Source: Lyophyllum atratum (Eukaryota > Basidiomycota > Agaricomycetes > Agaricales > Lyophyllaceae). From it: DNA of 64,000 bases. The notes below the pieces were generated by a model. The model searched no databases. It worked only from the letters and a program-made list of their open reading frames with translations, and was not told the origin of the DNA. The stretch is taken from NCBI GenBank assembly GCA_014905825.1, contig JACGCN010000021.1, forward strand, positions 806,001-870,000, read 5' to 3'. Shown in pieces: positions 46,101-55,008 of the stretch (position 1 is its first letter; the number at the start of each line of letters is the position of its first letter). Made by a program: the position numbers and the translations under genes.

Positions 46101-46194
46101 ATGGGTCGTTAGAGGACGTCGGGGGAGAAGCGAATACGGGAAACGCCCAGACGACTGCCGCCAAAGCCACGGGAAGCAGTTGGAGTGGTAGCAT
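43123..46194 (-). CDS. SLP1: SUN-like domain membrane protein of the SLP1 type
   Basis: Signal peptide MLPLQLLPVALAAVVWAFPVFA from ATG 46194. An acidic segment (FEEWKQKQ) precedes the SUN-like domain. Landmarks of that domain are DRYNYASLECSARVQLSHRS, SKRDRYMLSPCN, KQFVVVELCEDIRIDTVQLA, NFEFFSGIFKDFRIS and, after an intron, FYRYIRIEFLSHYGNEYYCP and VSLLRVYGLTHLEQW. A long Ser/Thr-rich stretch leads to a coiled coil (SIYRTIMNRLTALEGNHTLY) and one membrane helix (LGIAQLCLLLAVLVFMGLT). A basic, disordered tail (RSRARSGSDGR, RTPSMRSGTRQ, WVDTDTDFEEGEG) ends at 43123. Yeast Slp1 with Emp65 guards soluble ER proteins from degradation; plant osteopotentia is similar. Topology, SUN core in the ER lumen and tail outside, follows from the signal peptide and single helix. 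A Ngaro element begins 235 bp upstream. Confidence 0.87.
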
Positions 46195-46428
46195 GGTGGT
46201 TCCAGTGAAGGAATCAGCACTGCGCCACTATTTCCACTAGTAGAATGACAGGGTCAACGCCGAGCTAATGAGAAGAGTGTAGACCGTCGAGGGCAGAGAA
46301 TTGGACACGTCTGCACCGGTGAAGCGCCTAATAATATCCTCAGGTCCCACATGTCGGACTGGCGGCCCGGCAAAGGTTCGGAGGCTAAAACCAACGTCAC
46401 AGCATGGGGTATACTTCATAGACCTCTA

Positions 46429-46711
46429 AAAATGGGTGCCCCGGTGACACGGCGCGTTTCAAACAGTCGCATACGAAACGTCGCGCGTTTCGAGACTGTT
46501 CGGCGGCGGTCTCATTGACCACGCGTGGGGATGTTACGAATACGAGACCGTACCCACCTAGAAGAGGGGCAAGGCAATTGAGACTTCCCCAGGGATTCTC
46601 TTATTGACTTTCCTTCTCTAGGTAAGACGGTTCTCTCTTTATCCCGAGGGATTTTTCGTATTGACGCCTTCGCTTAGCGCGTTCACTTAGGGCACCGATT
46701 ATTTTTCGTGT
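46429..46711 (+). repeat. Split direct repeat A1
   Basis: 283 bp beginning aaaatgggtgccccggtgac and ending atttttcgtgt; recurs as A2 at 51516-51798 with no differences noticed. Confidence 0.92.
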
Positions 46712-46769
46712 TCATAAATACATCGCGCTTGCTCAACTCAAGTCAGAATCCTTCTAAGTCAGACGTAGT

Positions 46770-48242
46770 ATGACAGGTCATGGAGACGATCCCCCACAGC
46801 AACCACCTGTCGCTTCTGGATCGACTGCGGCCTCCAGACGCCCTGCAGGACCATCTGCTAACCCAGGAGCCCCTCATGGCGAACCCGGGCGACCAGGGGT
46901 CTCAACCCGTTCCACTGCTGGAACGACTCAGCTCCCCGGGCCGGGACCTTCAGCCACCCCTGTATCCCATGGGTCCTCAGCCGCTTCTAGCTCGACTCTC
47001 CCTTCCCAGCCTACGGGAGCCGTGTCCACCACCATGGGTTTCCAGATCGAACTCTCCAGACAAGTCGAAGCGATCCTTGACGACTTCCGGCAGGGGAAGC
47101 TTGAAAAAGGGGCGGCCTCCTTATCCGTCTTCAAAATTCTTAGCTTCTCGGCAGGGGACGAGGTGGCGAAGGAGCTCGCCATCAAGGAGTACCTTTCTGC
47201 CCTTGACGACATTCACCGTGAAATCCAATCAGCCACTCGACGCGGAGAAGGAGCGGGGGCGGCGCTCGCACAGAATGCACTCAGACCACCCGGTGCCGAA
47301 GAACCCAACGGCGCCCGGGAGCCGGGGGAACCTGACGATGACCAGGAACTCGAGAGATTCCTCAACGAGGAGCAATCCCGCATCCGCGCGCGGGAGAAGT
47401 CCATCTCCTCTGATGATAACGACGACGGGGGGAGAAAGAAGAGAAAGCTCGCCGTCAGTGACATGCCGTGGTTTAAAAAGGAAACCGTCGCGCAGCAGGT
47501 CCAGCGCACCCAATGCAAGCTCACGCAGGAAATACTCGCTCGCTTCGCGAAGGACCCGGTATTTGTCAAGCGATGCCTTATGTCCAGTTGTTCCGCCCCT
47601 CCAGGATTCCCCGAGTGGGACGCGGTCATCCGAGGAACCGCTGTCAACCTCCATTCCGTCTTCTCGGCCATCCACTCCATCATCCCTCCTAAAGAGGAGT
47701 CTGGCCGCGTGGGAGACACTGAGATCCGCTTTTCCAAACCCGAGCCAGCAAAGAAAATTACGACTTCCCAAGACTGGTCCCTCGCGTGGCGTTATACGGT
47801 CGAGGCCTATACGTTCATATTCGAGGAGCGCACATCGGAGCTTAATTCTTGGGCCAAGCACATCGAGGGTATGTTCGCGTCAGTCCAAGTCTCTTACCAC
47901 GGGCGGATTATCCTCTACGACATCGCCGCCAGGAACATCGTCGCTGGTGGGCAGCAGAACTTGCTCACCGACATCCACCTCTTCTCTAACCTCTGGTTAT
48001 CCATCGGTACTTCCATGGGACGACTTGCCGGTGGATCAGACGGAAGCAAAAAAGGTTCCGGGTCAGGATCGGGATCGGGCGGAGGCAATCGCAACGAGCT
48101 GTGCAACCGGTTCAACGACAAAACCTGCACCAGCGCCGCCGGTAAATGCAAATACATCCATCAATGCCGGAAGTGTGGCTCCAAGGAGCACGGGGCTGCA
48201 AAGTGTGTCGAGAAGGGAGGCGGAAAGGATAGGGAGGCCTAA
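46770..48242 (+). CDS. Ngaro gag-like protein (ORF1)
   Basis: 490 codons. The N-terminus is rich in Pro, Gly and Ser (SGSTAASRRPAGPSANPGAP). A helical middle (FQIELSRQVEAILDDFRQGK) is followed by an acidic and basic patch (REKSISSDDNDDGGRKKRKL). The body contains FAKDPVFVKRCLMSS and SAIHSIIPPKEESGR. Near the end are a C3H1-like finger and knuckle: CNRFNDKTCTSAAGKCKYIH, then CRKCGSKEHGAAKC. Such Cys/His units bind the element RNA. The whole ORF is overlapped in the +1 frame by an open reading frame that continues into RT. Confidence 0.8.
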   Translation: MTGHGDDPPQQPPVASGSTAASRRPAGPSANPGAPHGEPGRPGVSTRSTAGTTQLPGPGPSATPVSHGSSAASSSTLPSQPTGAVSTTMGFQIELSRQVEAILDDFRQGKLEKGAASLSVFKILSFSAGDEVAKELAIKEYLSALDDIHREIQSATRRGEGAGAALAQNALRPPGAEEPNGAREPGEPDDDQELERFLNEEQSRIRAREKSISSDDNDDGGRKKRKLAVSDMPWFKKETVAQQVQRTQCKLTQEILARFAKDPVFVKRCLMSSCSAPPGFPEWDAVIRGTAVNLHSVFSAIHSIIPPKEESGRVGDTEIRFSKPEPAKKITTSQDWSLAWRYTVEAYTFIFEERTSELNSWAKHIEGMFASVQVSYHGRIILYDIAARNIVAGGQQNLLTDIHLFSNLWLSIGTSMGRLAGGSDGSKKGSGSGSGSGGGNRNELCNRFNDKTCTSAAGKCKYIHQCRKCGSKEHGAAKCVEKGGGKDREA

Positions 48243-50061
48243 GTATCTACGTCACAACCTTTGGGAGCCGCCAACCGCGCTCTCGAAGTCGGCCGCCGAT
48301 TGGACCGAACATGCTATTCCTCTACCTTCCATCCCTCTCTCCGAACTCAACGACCCTATCGCTTCCAAAACAATCGCAGAAAACCCATCGCTCTTCAAGA
48401 TCGTCACCCCTATCAAGGTGGACTACTTCGAGTCCATCCTTGCTGATCATCCAAACCAACCCTTTGTGCTCTCGGTATGCCGCGGCTTGCGAGAGGGATT
48501 CTGGCCCTGGGCCGATACCCATCCTGACGTGTATCCGCACACGTTCGACGCATCGTTCGGTTCTCCAGCGGACCCCGACGAAGCTCAATTCTTACGCGAC
48601 CAGCGGGACACGGAGCTCAGTAAAGGTCGCTTCTCAGATACATTCGGCCCTAGCCTGCTACCAGGCATGTACTGCATGCCCATTCACGCGATCCCCAAAC
48701 CGTACACGGACACCTTTCGTATGATCACCGACCAGTCGGCTGAAGAATTCTCACTGAACTCCATGATCCATCGCGAGGATATCTCCGGCTACCCGCTGGA
48801 TGACATGTCACTGCTCGGCAACATGCTACTGTTCCTTCGGGAATCTATTGGCCCCGAAGATAACCTCATCCTCTTCAAATCAGACGTCGCCGAGGCCTAT
48901 CGACACATGCCCATGTCATCCCACTGGGTCCTGAAACAGGCGAACATGATCGACGGTCTTTATTACCTCGACCGTTGCAACGCTTTCGGTGGGAGGGCCG
49001 CTCAGGCCATTTGGATATCATTCATGTCCCTCGTCGTCTGGATCGCCAAGTACGTCAGAAATATCCCGCTCCTTCTCTGCTACTCCGACGACGCTTTCGG
49101 ACCGAATTCCTCCGGGGACTACACCTTTTACCCGCCATTTAAGAAGTCGCTCCCCACCAATCAAACCAAACTCCTCATGCTCCTCGACGACCTTGGCGTA
49201 CTGCATAGCGAGAGGAAGCAAATCTCGGGCGCGCCGCTCGTCATTATCGGTATCGAAGTCGATCCCAACCTCATGACTCTAACGCTGCCCACGGCTAGCA
49301 GGATCGACCTCATCTCCAAGATCAATCGGTTCTGCATGGGAAGCAAGAGCACCGGTAACGCTAAGTTCCCCCTCCGCGAGTGGCAGGCGCTTGGCGGACA
49401 CCTCAACTGGGCCTTCAACGTCTTTCCCCTCCTACGGCCGTGCACCAGCGCGCTTTACGTGAAGATCGCGGGCAAAGACTCGCTTAACGCTCGCATCTGG
49501 GTCAATACCGATGTTCGCGAGGAACTCCTGTGGGCCCGCGACCATCTCACTCGCGCCTCGGGCGTGTACCTCGTTCGTTCTTTAGACTGGGCCGCTCTGT
49601 CTGCTGATGCCATCCTTTATTGTGATGCATCCCTCTCAGGATGCGGGTGGTACAATCCGTCCAACCATACCGGGTTCTACTGCTCTATCCCTGCTAAGGC
49701 TCCCAAAGACCTAATCTTCTTCTATGAAGCGCTTTGCGTCGTCTTCGCATTGTATCACACTGATAGCATATACTTGCCACAACCGGCGAAGATCATCATT
49801 TTCACGGATAATCACAACACCGTCGACATCTTCTCCTCACTCCACGCCTTGCCCCAATACAACCGCCTCCTTCGCGTCTCGTGCGACTTCCTTATTCGTA
49901 CAGAGCACCAGCTTAGGGTGCTGCATGTCCCGGGGAAAGAGAACGGCATCGCTGATGCGTTGTCGCGAAACCATTTCCAGCTCGCACAACAGCTGGATCC
50001 GCTCCTCGTGCTTAACGAGTTTACACCCCCCGAGAGGTTACTGGGGGCGTTGTTATTATGA
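46780..50061 (+). CDS. Ngaro reverse transcriptase / RNase H (ORF2), open frame also spans ORF1
   Basis: The frame is open for 1,093 codons from an ATG at 46780, only 10 nt after the gag ATG. Recognisable RT sequence begins at about 48.24 kb: RPKYLRHNLWEPP, MYCMPIHAIPKPY, MITDQSAEEFSLNS, FKSDVAEAYRHMPM, CNAFGGRAA and the active site LLCYSDDAFG. RNase H follows with YCDASLSGCGWY, FFYEALCVVFAL, IIFTDNHNTV and GKENGIADALSRN. These are DIRS/Ngaro-type motifs. The N-terminal 480 codons have no recognisable domain and may not be translated. RT could then be made by reinitiation or frameshifting at the gag end. The stop (tga, 50059-50061) overlaps the recombinase ATG at 50058. Confidence 0.82.
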   Translation: METIPHSNHLSLLDRLRPPDALQDHLLTQEPLMANPGDQGSQPVPLLERLSSPGRDLQPPLYPMGPQPLLARLSLPSLREPCPPPWVSRSNSPDKSKRSLTTSGRGSLKKGRPPYPSSKFLASRQGTRWRRSSPSRSTFLPLTTFTVKSNQPLDAEKERGRRSHRMHSDHPVPKNPTAPGSRGNLTMTRNSRDSSTRSNPASARGRSPSPLMITTTGGERRESSPSVTCRGLKRKPSRSRSSAPNASSRRKYSLASRRTRYLSSDALCPVVPPLQDSPSGTRSSEEPLSTSIPSSRPSTPSSLLKRSLAAWETLRSAFPNPSQQRKLRLPKTGPSRGVIRSRPIRSYSRSAHRSLILGPSTSRVCSRQSKSLTTGGLSSTTSPPGTSSLVGSRTCSPTSTSSLTSGYPSVLPWDDLPVDQTEAKKVPGQDRDRAEAIATSCATGSTTKPAPAPPVNANTSINAGSVAPRSTGLQSVSRREAERIGRPKYLRHNLWEPPTALSKSAADWTEHAIPLPSIPLSELNDPIASKTIAENPSLFKIVTPIKVDYFESILADHPNQPFVLSVCRGLREGFWPWADTHPDVYPHTFDASFGSPADPDEAQFLRDQRDTELSKGRFSDTFGPSLLPGMYCMPIHAIPKPYTDTFRMITDQSAEEFSLNSMIHREDISGYPLDDMSLLGNMLLFLRESIGPEDNLILFKSDVAEAYRHMPMSSHWVLKQANMIDGLYYLDRCNAFGGRAAQAIWISFMSLVVWIAKYVRNIPLLLCYSDDAFGPNSSGDYTFYPPFKKSLPTNQTKLLMLLDDLGVLHSERKQISGAPLVIIGIEVDPNLMTLTLPTASRIDLISKINRFCMGSKSTGNAKFPLREWQALGGHLNWAFNVFPLLRPCTSALYVKIAGKDSLNARIWVNTDVREELLWARDHLTRASGVYLVRSLDWAALSADAILYCDASLSGCGWYNPSNHTGFYCSIPAKAPKDLIFFYEALCVVFALYHTDSIYLPQPAKIIIFTDNHNTVDIFSSLHALPQYNRLLRVSCDFLIRTEHQLRVLHVPGKENGIADALSRNHFQLAQQLDPLLVLNEFTPPERLLGALLL

Positions 50062-51068
50062 ACCTTACCCCCGTGCGGTCCAGACAACCTGACCGTCCTG
50101 TCTGGTCTCGCGAGCGTCTCATTCGGACGCGGGCTATCGCCCTCGGTCAAGCTATTGATTCCACCACTGAAAACAACTACAACTCTGCTCTTAACTCTTA
50201 TCTAGAATTCGTTCGCCAACATGACTTCCCTATCGAACCCACCGCCGACACCTTGAGCCTCTACGCCGGCTACATGTGTTTCCAAATTCGCCCAACTTCC
50301 GTCAACTCTTACCTCTCGGGCATCTGCAACCTCCTCGAAGCCTATTTCCCCAACGTCCGAGAATTTCGCAACGCACCCATCGTCCACCGTACCATCAAAG
50401 GCTGCAAACGCTGGCGGGGGACACCTGTTAATCGTAAGGAGGCTTTAACCATCGAGGATCTCGACTTCGTCGCTGAGCACTACGCATCATCTTCGGCGCA
50501 CGACGACCTCCTTTTCTGCGCCCAATTATTTACCGGGTTCTTCGCGCTGATGCGTCTGGGCGAGCTTACCTACCCCGACAATCATGCCCTTCGTAACCCG
50601 CGCAAGGTCACTCGGCGAAACACCGTCATCTTAACCATCGACGATTACAAATTCTTTCTTCCCTCTCACAAGGCCGACACCATGTTCGAGGGGAACACCA
50701 TCATCGTCCCAAGGAAGAACGCTCGCCACGACCCTCACTCCGCATTCCTAGCCTACCTATCCAGTCGCGATCGTCTTTTCCCTTAGAGCTCTCCCCTCTG
50801 GCTTAGGGCCGACGGGACCATCCCTACACGCAAATTTTTTATCAACCGGCTTCGTCAATTCTTCGACGCCAACTTCGCGGGGCAATCTATGCGGGCTGGT
50901 GGCGCCACCGCCCTTGCATCCAGTGGTGTCGCGCCGTCCGTCATCAAGGGGATCGGCCATTGGTCCTCGGCGTCTTTCGAGATTTATATTCGTAAACACC
51001 CCGTCCTGCTCCAGGCTATATTATACGGGCGCTCCCTCCATGACCCCTTCTACGCCCATCCTACCTGA
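50058..51068 (+). pseudogene. Ngaro tyrosine recombinase (ORF3) with an in-frame TAG
   Basis: The frame starts at ATG 50058 in an atga overlap with RT. The N-terminal core-binding part includes STTENNYNSALNSYLEFVRQ and LSLYAGYMCFQIRPTSVNSY. The catalytic part has the first Arg in GFFALMRLGELTYP. A TAG at 50784-50786 interrupts the frame after SSRDRLFP. Beyond it the same frame continues with PLWLRADGTIPTRKFFINRL, SMRAGGATALASSGVAPSVI, IGHWSSASFEIYIRKHP and ends at 51068, giving the second Arg, the His and the Tyr nucleophile. The lesion removes all later catalytic residues, so this copy needs readthrough or help from another element. Confidence 0.85.
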
Positions 51069-51335
51069 ACACTTTCCTATTCTCATCTACCTCCCTCCCT
51101 CCCTCGGCCGCCATCGCTTAAAGCCTACTCCATTTTTTCTGGCCCTTCTCGCTCGCACTCGGACCCAGCTACGTACTCCTCTATTAAATATCTTTGAACA
51201 ATGTCCCCTTCCTGAACATTGCGGGCTGGTGCTGCCACCGCCCGTCTGAATTTTACCTACCTACTTATTATTCTTACCGCGATTTATATTTTCCCATCGC
51301 TCCTCACATCGTACCTCATCTCTATATTAGGTTTT

Positions 51336-51475
51336 TAGCACTACCACGATACGAAAATGGATACGATCGGTTTTTTCGGCTTTCCGGCTGGCTCGTTTGC
51401 CGCCGGGACAGCTGACCGATTTATTGCTATTCCTTTTTCAAGTCCGATAACTGAGGACCCAAGCCAAGGCATTGG
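51336..51475 (+). repeat. Split direct repeat B1
   Basis: 140 bp from tagcactaccacgatacg to ccaaggcattgg; identical as far as I can read to B2 at 51904-52043. Confidence 0.92.
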
Positions 51476-51515
51476 TCGGTGTTTAAATTTTTATTTACGC
51501 TAGTCCAACGTCGCC

Positions 51516-51798
51516 AAAATGGGTGCCCCGGTGACACGGCGCGTTTCAAACAGTCGCATACGAAACGTCGCGCGTTTCGAGACTGTTCGGCGGCGGTCTC
51601 ATTGACCACGCGTGGGGATGTTACGAATACGAGACCGTACCCACCTAGAAGAGGGGCAAGGCAATTGAGACTTCCCCAGGGATTCTCTTATTGACTTTCC
51701 TTCTCTAGGTAAGACGGTTCTCTCTTTATCCCGAGGGATTTTTCGTATTGACGCCTTCGCTTAGCGCGTTCACTTAGGGCACCGATTATTTTTCGTGT
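51516..51798 (+). repeat. Split direct repeat A2
   Basis: 283-bp copy of A1, placed between B1 and B2 with spacers of 40 bp and 105 bp. Confidence 0.92.
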
Positions 51799-51903
51799 CC
51801 CACCCACCCGCTATCCTTCTCTGCTGTGTCTTTTTTCACATCAGGTATTCGTACGTTCATTTGTTGGCTCGACGCCACTGTGTTATTACTTTGTACGGCT
51901 CGC

Positions 51904-52043
51904 TAGCACTACCACGATACGAAAATGGATACGATCGGTTTTTTCGGCTTTCCGGCTGGCTCGTTTGCCGCCGGGACAGCTGACCGATTTATTGCTATTC
52001 CTTTTTCAAGTCCGATAACTGAGGACCCAAGCCAAGGCATTGG
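51904..52043 (+). repeat. Split direct repeat B2, right end of the Ngaro element
   Basis: 140-bp copy of B1. Its last base marks the end of similarity and hence the element border. Confidence 0.9.
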
Positions 52044-52256
52044 ATTAATCACAGCATGTTAGTAGCCAGGTCTTCCGTCCACCTCTAGTAGCACAACAAC
52101 AGAACAAAACCCCATCCTATATAGTATGTATGTATGTATACCGCAAAAAACTAGTAATAGCACTGTAGACCTGATAGTGAGAAATAATTGTAAAAGATAT
52201 CAACATAGCTGAACGCTGTAAATCGTGTGTGTTGTAAATCGTGTGTGTACTTTTGA

Positions 52257-53858
52257 TCACCAAAAGCGGATGCTGATAGGCTCCTTGCCGTCGACCAGCC
52301 GCCGGTGGTTAATATTACTCGTGAACGACGACCACTGCGCAAAGATCGTGTTAGCAAGCAGTAGGACGGAAGGGGACAACGACTCTTACCCCATTACCAA
52401 CGAAGACCGCAGCCTTACGCGCGATGTCCATGTCGATCGCCATATTTGTGTCAATGCCTTCGCTGTCCAGCTCTAGGTCATTGCTAGTCACGATGGTGTT
52501 CCAACCATCCTTCTTCAACGCCTTCTTCAAGTTCTTGATCCACTCTCCCTTCTCATTCGTCAGCAGATACATGATATCCAGCGACCGCCTCTTCCCAGGC
52601 GACGCCTTAACATACTCGTCCCTCGAGTTACGGGCCTTGCGTATCACCGCATCAAAGTCGGGCAGGCAGCGCTCCAAGTGCGCATCGTGGTACTCTGTCG
52701 TATTCCACACGATGTTCGGGGCGAACACGAGGCGATCTGGGAGCTGCGGGAGGAGATTCCAGCTGTAGAACGTGGAGTTCCACGTCGCAAGGTGCAGACA
52801 CGCCCCCTTGAAGTCGCCACGGCGTATGTGCATCGCCAGCATACGGGCGTATGGGTCCGGGGAAACGGGGTACGTCGGGCGCGGGCCGCGAGGCAGGAAG
52901 AGGTACTCGTTGCGCTTGACAGCCGCACCTACGATGGGCGACGTCTGAAGGAGGCGTGATGTGGGAGACTTGGAGAAACTGTCCCACAACGGCAGAATGC
53001 GGTCGGAGCCCCAGAGCCATAGGTCGAACGTCTGCGGGAATTTGTCTTCGCCGGTGGCTTGGATCTCGATGCAACGCTCGGGCGCGTCACGTAGGAGCTT
53101 GGCCCAGTGCTCGAAGATCTCGACGCCGCTCTTCCATGCCAGGCCAGGCTTGACGTCTCCGGTACCGATGAAACGGCGCTCGCTATACGGGCAAACTGTA
53201 TCAAACCACTTTTCTGAGATTGACCGGGGTGCGTCGTCACCCTCGCTGAAAGGCTGGCCCACAACTGTGCCAGCGATCAGGGCGCCTAGAGGTGTGCGTG
53301 GGGGGTTCTCGCGCCGCTGGCTCTCGGGCCATGGATAATAGTCGGGCTTCCAAACATAGTCCTTGAACACGTAGGAACGCTTCGATGCGTATGCGAGATG
53401 CGCGTTCATGAGCCTGCAACGTGGTGTCATACACATATGTCGTGTGCACAATAAAGCCTCTACTCACACTTCATTAAGAACGTTATTCCAGCCAAGCATA
53501 ATGATCTGATTGGAGAACTTCACATAGCGCCCCGTCTTTCCTTCAGGGAAGGGCAGCTCAAGGTCCTGCTGCGGAAGGTTTTCCTCCCATTTACGCAGGC
53601 TCTCGTAGGTTGGGGGTGGGACTTTCGGCTGGGAGAGGGTTTCCTGGTAGATCTGAGGGGGCTCGGTCTGTGGCCTGTTGATAAATCGCTGGTATGTCTG
53701 CGCTGGGCTGACGACGAAAAGCAGCAGAATGAAGGAGAGGGCGAAGGCGATGATGAAGTGCAACTTGTACCGCGCGTACGTCGCCCTCGCTGAGTGGGGA
53801 AACGGCCTGGAATTTTTATCAGTAGTAGACAAGCATCTCAAGATTTGTGGACGTACAT
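52257..53858 (-). CDS. O-fucosyltransferase-like type II membrane protein
   Basis: The start codon seems split: AT at 53858-53857, a 50-bp GT-AG intron (53807-53856), then G at 53806, giving MPFPHSARATYARYKLHF. No other in-frame ATG exists upstream before a stop. A signal anchor follows (FIIAFALSFILLLFVVSPA), then a stem (PPQIYQETLSQPKVPPPTY). The catalytic part has KFSNQIIMLGWNNVLNEV, LMNAHLAYASKRSYVFKDYV, the nucleotide-sugar motif MLAMHIRRGDFKGAC and SRDEYVKASPGKRRSLDIMY. The last exon encodes WSSFTSNINHRRLVDGKEPI and ends SIRFW. The H-x-R-R-G-D motif and C-terminal SSFTSN are typical of fungal proteins related to GDP-fucose O-fucosyltransferases, acting in the Golgi. Donor and acceptor are not known. 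It follows the Ngaro right end by 213 bp. Confidence 0.78.
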
Positions 53859-55008
53859 GACGGCCAGTGAAGGTCGTCGATGGGGGCTGAGCAGTTTGAA
53901 ACCCGGTATTTTTGTTGACTGACGTTTACAAAGGTGATCCCATCAGCGTTGATGATTTCGCTACGGCGACTGATCCCCTGAGCCGAGCACTGTGTTTCAG
54001 TAAAGATTGAATCGTTTTGCTGTACCTGACTCGAGCAGTGCTATAGTTTGGCAAGGCAGGAACTGGCAGGAAGCAATACTGAACGACGCAAATCTTTTTT
54101 TAGGCTTGTGTCGGATGAGGACAGACATTGACTGAGATACGATCGACTGATGTAATCAGTATGCCTCTGTTGTGCGTAGGCCTAGCCAGCAAGCAACCAC
54201 AAACAACGTCCTTGATTTGAAATTTAAGAAAACGCCAAGAAGGTTCTAAATATACCACTCACCTTCAGCCGCACATGTTGAGTGTATACCTTTCATTCTA
54301 GGGAATAGAGGACATGCCGAGGGGAAAAGCCAGGCTTTCCTCCGATAACGTACCTCCTTTGCTTTATTTCTCGAAGCAACTTGCCGCAATAGACCCCGAG
54401 CCACGGCCTGCGATTTGATGCCACTAAGTTCATTTAGCGCGGGAGGTCGTATGGAATGCCCCGAGATACTCATTAGTGCACTCTCATGTTCCAAACCTGC
54501 TCATCATTCATTGGAGTTCCATCCATTCACACGATAATCGAGACTTTTCGATAAGAAGAGGAATGGCGTTCCCTGCTTTCGGCCTTCAACGGCGTGGGTC
54601 TGGCGGGGCCAGGCAGGGCCATGCTTGGAGTATTAGCAAGGTTAAATGAGGGGGAAGCACAAGAATAACATACCATCTCCACCAGTTGCAGGCGAGTAGC
54701 TCGATCGAAGGGCAATCTACTTACAGAAGTCAGATTACTCACCGCCCTCAATGCAAGGCGACCACGCAATACCAAAAGCCGGAGGATATCTGATAGCTTC
54801 CGGAACTTGGCGGTCCCTGCCCATACTCATGCCCACTGATACACGTTGATCCTCGATCCCGAGCCGTATCGAGCCTTGAGGACACAGCGTTGAGAGGTAA
54901 AGTATGCCCAAGTGAACGAACGATGGATAAAGATTCGGGATCAGGATGACACGGCCATCCCATGACAGGAACAGAACGTGGGATGTGCAGAGGACTAGTA
55001 GAATTAAG
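53859..55008. other. Intergenic region, no supported gene
   Basis: About 1.15 kb between the fucosyltransferase-like gene (5' side) and the CDC43 3' end. Several short minus-strand frames (54246-54494, 54527-54775, 54735-55121) exist, but they disagree in frame and show no family features. The part next to 53860 should be a promoter. Confidence 0.45.

Larger units (their letters stand above)
46429..52043 (+). mobile_element. Ngaro-type tyrosine-recombinase retrotransposon (DIRS order)
   Basis: Split direct repeats in the order A1 (46429-46711), ORFs, B1 (51336-51475), A2 (51516-51798), B2 (51904-52043). Three open frames encode a gag-like protein, RT plus RNase H, and a tyrosine recombinase. 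There is no DDE integrase, and no target duplication is seen, as expected for recombinase-based insertion. The layout A1-ORFs-B1-A2-B2 is that of Ngaro and PAT elements; the family is known from basidiomycetes. This copy has a stop in the recombinase. Confidence 0.88.

Noticed and set aside
46397..52058. tcacagcatg on both sides of the Ngaro element as a target duplication
   Set aside because: The copies lie 22 bp left of A1 and 5 bp right of B2, not at the borders, and recombinase elements are not expected to make target duplications.
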